DNA of 7,754 nucleotides from Collinsella sp. (GTDB taxonomy: Bacteria > Actinomycetota > Coriobacteriia > Coriobacteriales > Coriobacteriaceae), in contig JAIHVJ010000087.1 in the NCBI GenBank assembly GCA_022720335.1, positions 1 to 7,754 on the forward strand. Direction: 5' to 3'. Positions 1 through 5,133 of this stretch are shown here, piece after piece (the stretch's first letter is position 1; each line of letters opens with the position of its first letter). The position numbers and the translations under genes are program-made. Below the pieces are notes generated by a model. The model was not told the DNA's origin. It did no database searches and saw only the letters and a list, made by a program, of their open reading frames with translations.

Positions 1-1
1 C

Positions 2-250
2 TCGTTCTTCGGTGACGACCCGGTCGAGACGAGCAAACCCGCGAAGAACCCCAAGCGGCGCGCTCGCGAGGCAGCGAAAGCCCTTAAACGGCCCGCGGTG
101 AGCACCAAGGCACAACAGGCGCTCGCGGCACAGCGGGAAGCGATGAAGCGGGAGTCGGCTCAAGCAAGAAGCCGACGCCGTGTGGAAAAGGCTGATGCGC
201 GCTACGAACAGAGAAAACTGAAGCGCAAGCAGAAACATCGCGGGCATTGA
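2..250 (+). CDS. 3' end of an unrecognised, highly basic protein (partial)
   Basis: An open frame enters from the left edge and runs for 82 residues to a TGA stop at 248-250, so only the C-terminus is visible. It begins SFFGDDPVETSKPAKNPKRR and is packed with Lys, Arg, Ala and Gln, ending KRKQKHRGH. Such a charged, probably helical tail is common at the ends of nucleic-acid-binding proteins of conjugative elements (relaxases, coupling-protein partners, PcfB-like proteins), but I recognise no family signature and assign no function. The frame two bases further on stays open after the stop and reads IDRYLQQGKPYTAAAPVPLE before ending in TAG at 318-320, so the stop at 248-250 could reflect a frameshift that shortened the protein by about 25 residues. 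No start, promoter or ribosome binding site lies inside the window. Codon use is GC-rich like its neighbours. That it is coding is fairly likely; its role is unknown. Confidence 0.6.
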   Translation, partial: SFFGDDPVETSKPAKNPKRRAREAAKALKRPAVSTKAQQALAAQREAMKRESAQARSRRRVEKADARYEQRKLKRKQKHRGH

Positions 251-410
251 TCGCTATTTGCAGCAAGGCAAACCATATACAGCAGCGGCGCCAGTTCCAC
301 TTGAAGCCGACGCCGCGTAGACGCTGATGGTGACGGCTATGCACGGGCACGGGCGCGCCACCGCACTTCACAGCTTGTTTCTCAAGTATTTGGGACGCAC
401 ACGCGGCGTT
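251..410. other. Gene-free spacer between convergent genes
   Basis: This stretch lies between the stop of the basic protein (+) and the terminator of the toxin gene (-). I see no supported gene. It holds a second copy of the 13-mer GAAGCCGACGCCG (303-315); the first is at 168-180 inside the upstream gene. Both are followed within about 20 bases by GCTGATG. The two copies sit in different reading frames, so this may be a small decayed duplication or chance in GC-rich DNA. No plus-strand terminator with a T-tract is visible after the first gene. Confidence 0.4.
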
Positions 411-434
411 CAAAAATGCGGAGCGACTCCGCAT
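411..434 (-). terminator. Intrinsic terminator of the toxin gene
   Basis: Read on the minus strand, ATGCGGAG and CTCCGCAT form a perfect 8-bp stem with a 3-base loop (416-434), followed at once by a T-tract (416-412). It lies 25 bases after the toxin stop codon. A smaller hairpin (GGCTC/GAGCC, 435-450) sits between the stop and this terminator. This is the textbook Rho-independent layout and marks the end of the toxin transcript. There is no T-tract on the plus-strand side, so it should act in one direction only. Confidence 0.85.
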
Positions 435-458
435 GGCTCGAGACTGAGCCGAGATGCC

Positions 459-908
459 CTACTTCTCGCCCTCCAGCAGTCCCACGATGCGGTCGATGTC
501 GACGGCAAAGCGAGGCCTTCCCTCGCGCTCGTAGCGGTCGAGGTATGCCTGGCACTCGGAGACAATGCGCTTGGTGTTGCCATCGATGATGCGCTGGAGC
601 GTCTCGTAGTAGGCCGAGCCCTCGGTCCTGAAGCGGCGCTGGTAGGCCTTGGTTATGGGGAACATCTTGATGTAGTGGATGCCGTGGCGGCAGCCGGGGC
701 GCGTCGTGGGGCGGGGTGGCAACGCAAAGTACTGGTCTTTGGGCACGTTAGGGGCGATGTTGGAACGCAGCGGCACGGCGAAGTCCCTGCGCTTTCCGCG
801 AAAACGCAGCCTCACCACCACGATGCAGGGGCGATTGTGCTTAAGCATGAGCTCACGGTCGCCCTCGACGAGGTCGAAGAAGTCCTGGGAGATGGATACG
901 ATCTTCAT
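459..908 (-). CDS. Type III toxin-antitoxin toxin, CptN/TenpN/ToxN-like endoribonuclease
   Basis: This is a 149-residue protein, close to the usual length of type III toxins (about 150-200). These are endoribonucleases held inactive by binding a repeated, pseudoknotted RNA encoded just upstream. Family-like features seen here are the start MKIVSIS, an RP pair at 26-27 leading into a hydrophobic strand (CIVVVRLRF), FAVPLRSNI at 43-51, a PPRPTTR loop at 64-70, RHGIHYIKMFPI at 74-85, and a helical C-terminus with RPRFAVDIDRIVGLL. The spacing resembles CptN/TenpN more than classical ToxN. Ser49 in LRSN may correspond to the conserved Ser of the ToxN active site, but I could not align it. I chose the ATG at 908 because GAGGGAG stands 9 bases upstream; the frame stays open 31 codons further up, but that part reads through the structured leader and looks non-coding. 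A strong terminator follows. The family assignment is from memory of family patterns, and no search was run. Confidence 0.7.
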   Translation of the reverse strand: MKIVSISQDFFDLVEGDRELMLKHNRPCIVVVRLRFRGKRRDFAVPLRSNIAPNVPKDQYFALPPRPTTRPGCRHGIHYIKMFPITKAYQRRFRTEGSAYYETLQRIIDGNTKRIVSECQAYLDRYEREGRPRFAVDIDRIVGLLEGEK

Positions 909-1051
909 CGGTTGTGCTCCCTCATACGAAGCGGGGCCCGCATCGCTGCAGGCCCCTACAGGTGGGCGATATTCTACGCCTTGCGGCACCCCGTCGCCCA
1001 CGGAGGTTAAACGTACACGTAAGCCGTACTCTGAAAGCCGCGGCTTCCGGC
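909..1051 (-). ncRNA. Structured leader of the toxin gene; candidate RNA antitoxin
   Basis: In type III systems the antitoxin RNA lies directly before the toxin gene, separated from it by a leaky terminator. This leader is strongly structured. GTGGGCGA/TCGCCCAC (962-969 with 994-1001) is a perfect 8-bp stem that encloses a GCC-GCAA-GGC tetraloop hairpin (978-987). AAGCCGCGGCTT (1035-1046) is a perfect palindrome, and a GC hairpin sits before the ribosome binding site (933-956). Two CGGCTT...GTA units (1027-1040 and 1014-1026) form a weak 13-14-base tandem. I do not see the clear 35-45-base tandem repeats that define known antitoxins, so the antitoxin call is inference from position and structure. 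The repeats may be diverged, single, or lost. Confidence 0.35.
933..956 (-). terminator. GC-rich hairpin between leader RNA and toxin gene (attenuator-like)
   Basis: Read on the minus strand, GGGGCCTGC and GCGGGCCCC pair over 9 bp with one U-G wobble around a 6-base loop. It ends about 25 bases before the toxin start codon. There is no T-tract, so termination would be inefficient or Rho-assisted. A leaky terminator here is the normal layout of type III toxin-antitoxin operons, where it sets the excess of antitoxin RNA over toxin mRNA. Confidence 0.5.
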
Positions 1052-1057
1052 AAGTAG

Positions 1058-1066
1058 TTTATACCA
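1058..1066 (-). promoter_or_regulatory. Extended -10 promoter for the leader RNA/toxin
   Basis: The minus strand reads TGG-TATAAA, an extended -10 element (TGnTATAAT type), with no good -35 hexamer 16-18 bases upstream. Transcription would start near 1050-1051, just before the structured leader. A perfect hairpin CGAAAG/CTTTCG (1067-1082) lies immediately upstream of the -10 and could be a protein-binding inverted repeat. Confidence 0.4.
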
Positions 1067-1126
1067 CGAAAGGTCGCTTTCGATGCGCCTAGCTCGCAAA
1101 ATAACACTCGCCGGGCCGTCACCCCT

Positions 1127-1168
1127 GATCTTCTCGACCGTCTCCTCCGGGTACTTATTGCGTGCCAC
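1127..1168 (-). pseudogene. N-terminal remnant of a TetR-family regulator
   Basis: A GTG codon at 1168 follows a strong GGAGGT site (1173-1178) and opens a frame whose first 14 codons read (M)ARNKYPEETVEKI. That wording is typical of the start of TetR-type repressors, where it is followed by LDAALRLF-like helix 1 of the HTH. Here it turns abruptly into RGDGPASVILRARR and other non-family sequence, and stops at 1007. So only the very beginning of the regulator seems to survive; the DNA-binding and ligand domains are gone. The break coincides with the start of the toxin module. Its position, divergent from an ABC transporter operon with a palindrome in its promoter, fits a former local repressor. 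The remnant is short, so chance resemblance is possible. Confidence 0.45.
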
Positions 1169-1185
1169 GGGCACCTCCGTCCTTG

Positions 1186-1205
1186 TTATCGCGATAAACA
1201 TACCA
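1186..1205 (-). promoter_or_regulatory. Promoter and palindromic operator of the lost TetR-type regulator
   Basis: The minus strand carries TGG-TATGTT (1205-1197), an extended -10 element. The predicted start point falls inside TTATCGCGATAA (1186-1197), a perfect 12-bp palindrome. A palindrome over the start point, followed by GGAGGT and a GTG start, is what an autoregulated TetR-type gene would show. The site also lies upstream of the divergent transporter operon, so the missing regulator may have controlled both. Confidence 0.45.
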
Positions 1206-1363
1206 TGAGTGACGTACGGGTCGAGAAGGGCTGGCGCCAAAAGAGCCCAACGGCCGTTACGGCTTCGTTAGAAACGCGCCCCACCATGGATGGTGAACCC
1301 GAAAGGCAAGGCGCGCGGGCACGGCGACTCGGCCCGCGCGCCCGGAAGAGAAAGGACGAACCC
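1206..1363 (+). promoter_or_regulatory. Leader of the transporter operon with strong hairpin
   Basis: No gene is supported here; the transporter frame is open upstream, but the codons look unlike its coding part. Seen elements are the perfect palindrome AACGGCCGTT (1249-1258), two CGTTA boxes 11 bp apart (1255-1259 and 1266-1270) that could be a response-regulator direct repeat, and CACCATGGATGGTG (about 1282-1295). There is also an 11-bp perfect stem, GGCGCGCGGGC (1310-1320) with GCCCGCGCGCC (1332-1342), around an 11-base loop. The hairpin ends 8 bases before the AAAGGA ribosome binding site. I found no convincing -35/-10 pair. Confidence 0.45.
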
Positions 1364-2088
<725 letters not shown>

Positions 2089-2092
<4 letters not shown>

Positions 2093-2859
2093 CGGGCGAG
2101 AAAGGCGGCCTGCTCGCATGCCTGCGCGCCGAGGCCCTGAAGTCGCACCACGCGGCACCGGTTCGCCTGGCCGTGCTCATGGCACTGCCGATGCCGCTGC
2201 TCGGCGCGATGCCCTACCGGGGCGTGCAGATCTTCAGCGCGTGGAACTACTGGTACGCGCTCTTCCTGCCCGTGGCTCTCTCGCTCGTGGTGGCGTGCGT
2301 CGCGCGGGCGGACGCGCGCACGCGGATGCGGGGGCTTCTGGGCCTGGGCCTCTCGCTTAGGAGCGCCTGGTGGGCCAAGGCGCTCTGGTGCCTCGCGCTC
2401 TGCGCGCTCTCGAACCTCGTGGTCTTCGGCATCTACCTCGCGGGATCGGCGTTCTCCTCGCAGGGCCTCACGGTCGCGGGCACGCTCACGATGCTCCTCT
2501 GCGCGCTCGTCAACACGGTGACCGCGGCGTGGATGATCCCCGCAGGGCTCTTCCTCACGGCGCGGCTCGGCATGCTCGCGGGCATTTTCTGCCCGCTCGT
2601 CGCGCAGCTCGTGGGTGGGTTCGCCTGGTCGTTGGTGCCGCTGCCGCAGCTCTTTCCGCCGTCGGCGAGCATGGTCATCCCCACGAGCTTCATCCCCGTG
2701 CTGCCGAGCGGCGAGCCACTCGCGGCGGACATGGCGCTCGGCGGGGCGCTCGCGGCGGACGGCATGCTCACACTGGCGGGCCTTGCGGTCTGCGCGCTCG
2801 CGTTCGCCGCGCTCACGGCGGCGGGCGCGGCCTGGTTCGCGCGCTCCGAGGAGAGGTGA
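2089..2859 (+). CDS. lanE: Lantibiotic immunity ABC transporter permease (LanE/MutE type)
   Basis: This is a 256-residue integral membrane protein, normal length for the LanE/EpiE/MutE permease family. About six hydrophobic segments can be seen, near 24-43, 53-71, 96-120, 128-150, 155-180 and 225-250. Family-like features are the N-terminal LRAEALKSHHAAPVRLAVLM, the FSAWNYWYALFLPVALSLV segment (49-67) and the amphipathic KALWCLALCALSNLVVF segment (97-113). It would form half of the membrane channel with LanG, powered by the ATPase encoded just upstream. The start overlaps the ATPase stop by four bases (ATGA), and its own stop overlaps the next ATG (TGATG), so the three genes were built as one coupled operon. 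Because the LanG partner is broken, this permease would have to act as a homodimer or not at all. LanE and LanG resemble each other, so the letter rests mainly on gene order. Confidence 0.82.
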
Positions 2860-3224
2860 TGGCCATGACACGACTCTCCGACCCGACGCCGCGCATGACT
2901 CTCGCGCGGGCCCTGCTCTCCGAGGCCCTGCGCCTGGCGCGCTCCCCGCTCACGGCGGTGCACCTCGTCTGCGGCCTGGCACACCTCGTCATCGAGGTGT
3001 CCGACGACGGACCGGGCTTCTCTCCCGCCGCCCTCGAACGCGGCTGCGAGCGCCTCTTCACAGACGACTCCTCCCGCTCCTCGCGCGACGGAGGCCGCCA
3101 CTACGGGCTCGGCCTCCACGCCGCCTCCGAGGCCGCGAGCGCCCACGGGGGCTCCGTCTCGCTCGCCAACAGCCCCTCGGGCGGCGCGGTGGCCACCATC
3201 GCGGTCCCCCTGTGCGGGGCCTGA
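2859..3224 (+). pseudogene. In-frame fusion remnant: LanG permease N-terminus joined to LanK histidine kinase C-terminus
   Basis: The frame starts at the ATG overlapping the lanE stop and encodes 121 residues from two unrelated families. Residues 1 to about 41 (MTLARALLSEALRLARSPLT and on) look like the cytoplasmic start and first membrane segment of a LanG permease, as expected third in a lanFEG operon. From about residue 42 it is the tail of a sensor kinase ATPase domain: G1 box DDGPGF (49-54), F-box-like ERLFTDDSSR (64-73), G2 box YGLGL (82-86), and the closing AHGGSVSLANSPSGGAVATI. The kinase sensor, phospho-His and N-box are missing, as are most LanG membrane segments, so neither function can remain. 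The simplest explanation is a deletion running from within lanG into lanK. The joint falls at or near the second of two CACCTCGTC copies and happens to keep the frame. An assembly join is the alternative. Confidence 0.8.
2961..2990 (+). repeat. 9-bp direct repeat at the lanG/lanK joint
   Basis: CACCTCGTC occurs at 2961-2969 and again at 2982-2990, the start-to-start distance being 21 bp (seven codons, both reading His-Leu-Val). The second copy marks the point where LanG-like sequence becomes kinase-like. It may be the short homology used in the deletion, or a duplication produced at the joint. Confidence 0.6.
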
Positions 3225-3236
3225 CGACTCAGGCCC
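3217..3236 (+). terminator. Hairpin overlapping the fusion gene stop codon
   Basis: GGGCCTG and CAGGCCC form a perfect 7-bp stem with a 6-base loop that spans the TGA stop. No T-tract follows, so this is at best a weak or Rho-assisted terminator of the transporter operon. In high-GC actinobacteria such tail-less hairpins often lie at gene ends. Confidence 0.35.
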
Positions 3237-3282
3237 TCGCACCGGCGTGCCTCGCAACCAAACGCTTCCATCTTGAAACACG

Positions 3283-3381
3283 GGGAGTAAATCGCGAAAT
3301 CGCAGGTGAAAGGGAGTAAAACGGCAAAGAAAAAGCCTCCGTCCCAACCTGGGAACGGAGGCTCGGTTACCGTATTTACTC
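3283..3381. repeat. Repeated GAGTAAA motifs near the junction (candidate recombinase arm sites)
   Basis: GGGAGTAAA occurs twice on the plus strand (3283-3291 and 3312-3320), and GAGTAAA once on the minus strand (3381-3375). Each is followed within a few bases by CG. A related TGAGGTAAAACG lies on the minus strand at about 3531-3520. Short repeats in both orientations around an attachment core are typical of arm-type binding sites of tyrosine integrases, but other explanations, such as regulator boxes, are open. Confidence 0.35.
3326..3362 (-). terminator. Intrinsic terminator for minus-strand transcription
   Basis: On the minus strand GCCTCCGT-CCC-GGG-ACGGAGGC type pairing gives an 11-bp stem with a single bulged base and a 5-base loop (3335-3362), followed by TTTTTCTTT (3334-3326). 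It lies about 115 bases past the guaA-type stop codon, so it may be the original guaA terminator, separated from its gene when the island inserted. Today it would end transcripts coming leftward from the XRE regulator gene. Confidence 0.85.
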
Positions 3382-3440
3382 ACCAATGTCGCTGGCGGCT
3401 TTGCCGTGACTCTCGTACGAAACAAAACTCAGCGTCACAG

Positions 3441-3505
3441 TGCGGCACCCAAAAGTGCAGGTCAGAACCCTGTCAGCCTACTCCCACTCGATAACGGGTG
3501 CCGCA
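3441..3505. repeat. Perfect 10-bp inverted repeat flanking the attachment core
   Basis: TGCGGCACCC (3441-3450) and its exact complement GGGTGCCGCA (3496-3505) bracket the guaA-like core at 3478-3492. The left arm is 27 bases from the core and the right arm 3 bases, so the repeat is not a symmetric crossover palindrome. It could be a pair of integrase or accessory-protein binding sites. Confidence 0.5.
3478..3492 (-). other. Putative attachment-site core: guaA 3'-end sequence
   Basis: Read on the minus strand this is ATC GAG TGG GAG TAG, which codes I-E-W-E-stop. Bacterial GMP synthase (GuaA) ends in a very conserved T-I-E-W-E, and the 3' end of guaA is a known integration target for tyrosine-integrase islands. 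The codons just upstream (reading EVKRAPHLPAAPV) are not GuaA-like, so only the core matches. That is what the distal copy of an attachment site should look like, with the real guaA end preserved at the other side of the island. From the orientation, intact guaA should lie on the minus strand to the right, beyond the window. Confidence 0.6.
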
Positions 3506-3530
3506 GGTAAATGAGGCGCTCGTTTTACCT
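3505..3530. repeat. Hairpin beside the attachment core
   Basis: AGGTAAA (3505-3511) and TTTACCT (3524-3530) are inverted, with an inner GAG/CTC pairing and one mismatch, giving about 10 bp in total with a 3-base loop. It directly abuts the right arm of the larger inverted repeat. No T-tract follows on either strand, so I read it as a possible protein-binding site rather than a terminator. Confidence 0.35.
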
Positions 3531-3606
3531 CAGTCCGTTCTATCAGGCATTCTCCCATCGCCGTTTGATACTCATTTGGTCCTCACGCCGGCTAATCTGA
3601 CCACAA

Positions 3607-4743
3607 TTAGGGCAGGGCATACCCCTTCTTAAATCGCTCGTCAAAGGGACAGAAATCGCTATAGACATAGCCGTCAATAAGCGATGAACCGTTCGGTTGG
3701 CGTATCTCATGCTGCCGGAACTTCTCGACATAGCCATCGGACTTATCGTGCTCGAAATAGTCGAACTGATCAAGCCACTCGTCGTATTCATCGGCCTGCT
3801 TCACGCGCGTTTCGTACCTCTTCGCCCATTCAAAAAGAAAAGAGTCGGGAACAGGCGCTCTCGCTAGAAGCGCCGGCCCCTCTTCCAGTTGAAGCGGAAT
3901 CAATCCATATGAAGCCGAGAGCTGAAATAGCGCATGAGCAGCTTGAACAGGACTACCGAAATCGGTAAATACAAGCGCTCCCCTCTTCACCTCAAGAGCG
4001 CTGGACAGTTTTTGAAGCGCCGCATATTTCGGCACCCTAGCCCCCTGTTCATACGAACGTAGCGTTGCGAGGGAGAGATCAGCCTCTCGGGCCAAATCCA
4101 GCTGGGTCTTTGCAGGGGTACACCGCGCCCTTAGCTCGGGCAGCTTCTTGGACTGCATCCTATTTTGCCAAGGCGTAATCGGCACCCAAGAATCTCGTGG
4201 ATCATATTCGTATCGGAGGGGGAACTGGGACGGATCAAAGTCGGCTGAGAAGTTGTCCTTCCATCTTTCATAGTCGTCTCGATCGGAGTCGCTCTCAATT
4301 TGAGCATACTGAGCTGCCCACTTCTTTAGAAAAGACTCCATGAAAGGCGAAGTCGGCTTGAGCGCTGAATAGCGCTCGTTTGCAACAGGCTCGAACCCAT
4401 ATGTCGCGGCAAATTGGAAAAAAGCCTGAGCAATCAGGTCAGTATCGTTGAAATCATAAAAATGGAGCGCCTCAGCCCGTATGCCATAGGCGTTCGCAAG
4501 CCCCTCCAAATGCTCTTCCTTCGGGGCAGACTTCATGAGCTCGTAGTTCCTCAAGGCCGACTCCGAAATGCCTGCCGCCTGAGCGGCGACCTTTCGTGTC
4601 CATTTTCGCGCCGAACGGAGGCGGAGCAGTTTCTCGGACAGCCGTAGCCTTCCCCAGCGCTTGCTCGTTTGTTCCCACTCCCTATCGGCCACAAATGACG
4701 TCAGGGTCTCTTTGGCAGCACCGATGCGATCGACGGCAGTCAT
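3607..4743 (-). CDS. Element regulator with two tandem XRE-type helix-turn-helix modules
   Basis: This 378-residue soluble protein has no signal peptide or membrane segment. It is built as an internal duplication. Module A (about 35-165) and module B (about 200-327) each start with an XRE/Cro-like HTH: AAQAAGISESALRNYE in A (53-68), LAREADLSLATLRSYEQG in B (217-234). In both modules this is followed by AL.F.DF, then QA.FQ.(A/S)A.YG..P, P..SF...WA..Y and a D.YE.W.D.F-like end. A 50-residue tail follows module B. The protein probably binds operators in the intergenic region between itself and the excisionase gene and controls excision; two HTHs in one chain would bind a paired site without dimerising. 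I chose the ATG at 4743, with GGAGGTG 7 bases upstream; an ATG 19 codons earlier lacks such a site. Codon use is clearly less GC-rich than the transporter or integrase genes, suggesting a separate origin. The function is inferred from HTH and position. Confidence 0.75.
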   Translation of the reverse strand: MTAVDRIGAAKETLTSFVADREWEQTSKRWGRLRLSEKLLRLRSARKWTRKVAAQAAGISESALRNYELMKSAPKEEHLEGLANAYGIRAEALHFYDFNDTDLIAQAFFQFAATYGFEPVANERYSALKPTSPFMESFLKKWAAQYAQIESDSDRDDYERWKDNFSADFDPSQFPLRYEYDPRDSWVPITPWQNRMQSKKLPELRARCTPAKTQLDLAREADLSLATLRSYEQGARVPKYAALQKLSSALEVKRGALVFTDFGSPVQAAHALFQLSASYGLIPLQLEEGPALLARAPVPDSFLFEWAKRYETRVKQADEYDEWLDQFDYFEHDKSDGYVEKFRQHEIRQPNGSSLIDGYVYSDFCPFDERFKKGYALP

Positions 4744-4923
4744 CCAGATACACCTCCGAAGAAATACTGTTCTCAAGTCTACATGCGAAATCTCATGCAT
4801 ACAAAAAATGTAGGAGATATGACTTAATCTGCAAAATTACACTTTCCGTAGTAGGTCATACGTTTTTTGGACATAATCAAGACGAGGGGCAATCGGTGCC
4901 CCGCTCTGGAAAGGAGACTACAT
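4744..4923. promoter_or_regulatory. Divergent control region between XRE regulator and excisionase-integrase cassette
   Basis: This AT-richer region separates divergent genes. For the regulator (minus), TTGTAT (4804-4799) and TAGACT (4781-4776) are spaced 17 bp. For the cassette (plus), the candidates are weaker: TTACAC (4837-4842) with TACGTT (4859-4864), or a CATAAT -10 at 4872-4877. Related boxes TCTACATGC (4778-4786), TCTCATGC (4791-4798) and, inverted, TCTCCTACAT (4817-4808) overlap the regulator promoter and could be its operators. A hairpin GGGGC/GCCCC (4886-4902) lies in the cassette leader 8 bases before AAGGAG (4911-4916), the ribosome binding site of the excisionase gene. Confidence 0.5.
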
Positions 4924-5133
4924 ATGACACGTCAGCTTATCGGCGCGGAGGAGGTTGCCGAGATCACGGGCATGAGCAAGTCTTATGCGTTCAAGCTGAT
5001 TAAGACCTTGAATGCAGAACTTGCAGCTCAGGGAATCATGACCATCCCCGGGAAGGTTCAGCGCTCGTACTTCGAGGCACGGCTTCTCTCCGCCCCTTCC
5101 AAGCAGAGGGCGGCGATGGCCCATGTCAGTTAA
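4924..5133 (+). CDS. xis: Excisionase-like small HTH protein
   Basis: This 69-residue basic protein matches the size and shape of recombination directionality factors. The N-terminal LIGAEEVAEITGMSKSYAFK (5-24) reads as a winged/MerR-like HTH in which a substrate-site-recognising helix follows the GMSKS turn. A second half (LNAELAAQGIMTIPGKVQRS, 29-48) has the GKV-R.YF wing typical of integrative-element excisionases. Such proteins bend the attachment-site DNA and push the integrase toward excision. I chose the ATG at 4924 because AAGGAG stands 7 bases upstream; an ATG 19 codons earlier would place the start inside the promoter region. It overlaps the integrase gene by 11 bases, so the two are translated together. 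It could also act as a transcriptional regulator of the cassette. Confidence 0.75.
   Translation: MTRQLIGAEEVAEITGMSKSYAFKLIKTLNAELAAQGIMTIPGKVQRSYFEARLLSAPSKQRAAMAHVS

Larger units (their letters stand above)
3225..3606. other. Gene-free junction between decayed immunity locus and island
   Basis: No gene is supported; short frames here overlap the terminator and repeats and have no family features. GC content drops compared with the transporter operon. The stretch contains a minus-strand terminator, a guaA-type 3'-end sequence taken as the attachment core, inverted repeats around that core, and scattered GAGTAAA-like repeats, described separately. It is best read as the boundary where the integrase-bearing island on the right meets older DNA on the left. 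Confidence 0.6.

Noticed and set aside
327..1010. 227-codon plus-strand open frame opposite the toxin gene
   Set aside because: It is the complement of the toxin gene, has no ribosome binding site, runs through the toxin's terminator and leader hairpins, and shows no family features. The minus-strand frame has a good start site, terminator and recognisable protein pattern.
1014..1040. Two CGGCTT...GTA units as proof of a type III antitoxin repeat array
   Set aside because: Only two units of 13-14 bases with limited identity are seen, shorter than known antitoxin repeats, and no third clear copy follows. Kept only as a hint in the leader entry.
2433..3425. 330-codon minus-strand frame opposite lanE and the fusion gene
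   Set aside because: It crosses the strong minus-strand terminator at 3326-3362, has no start site, and its sequence is a shadow of the plus-strand genes.
3543..3791. Minus-strand 82-codon frame ending with a CPNCG zinc-ribbon-like motif
   Set aside because: It overlaps the end of the XRE regulator in another frame, has only one Cys pair and no ribosome binding site.
4867..4923. Upstream ATG start for the excisionase-like protein
   Set aside because: It lies within the promoter region and the leader hairpin and lacks a Shine-Dalgarno sequence. The ATG at 4924 has AAGGAG at the right distance and starts the HTH directly.
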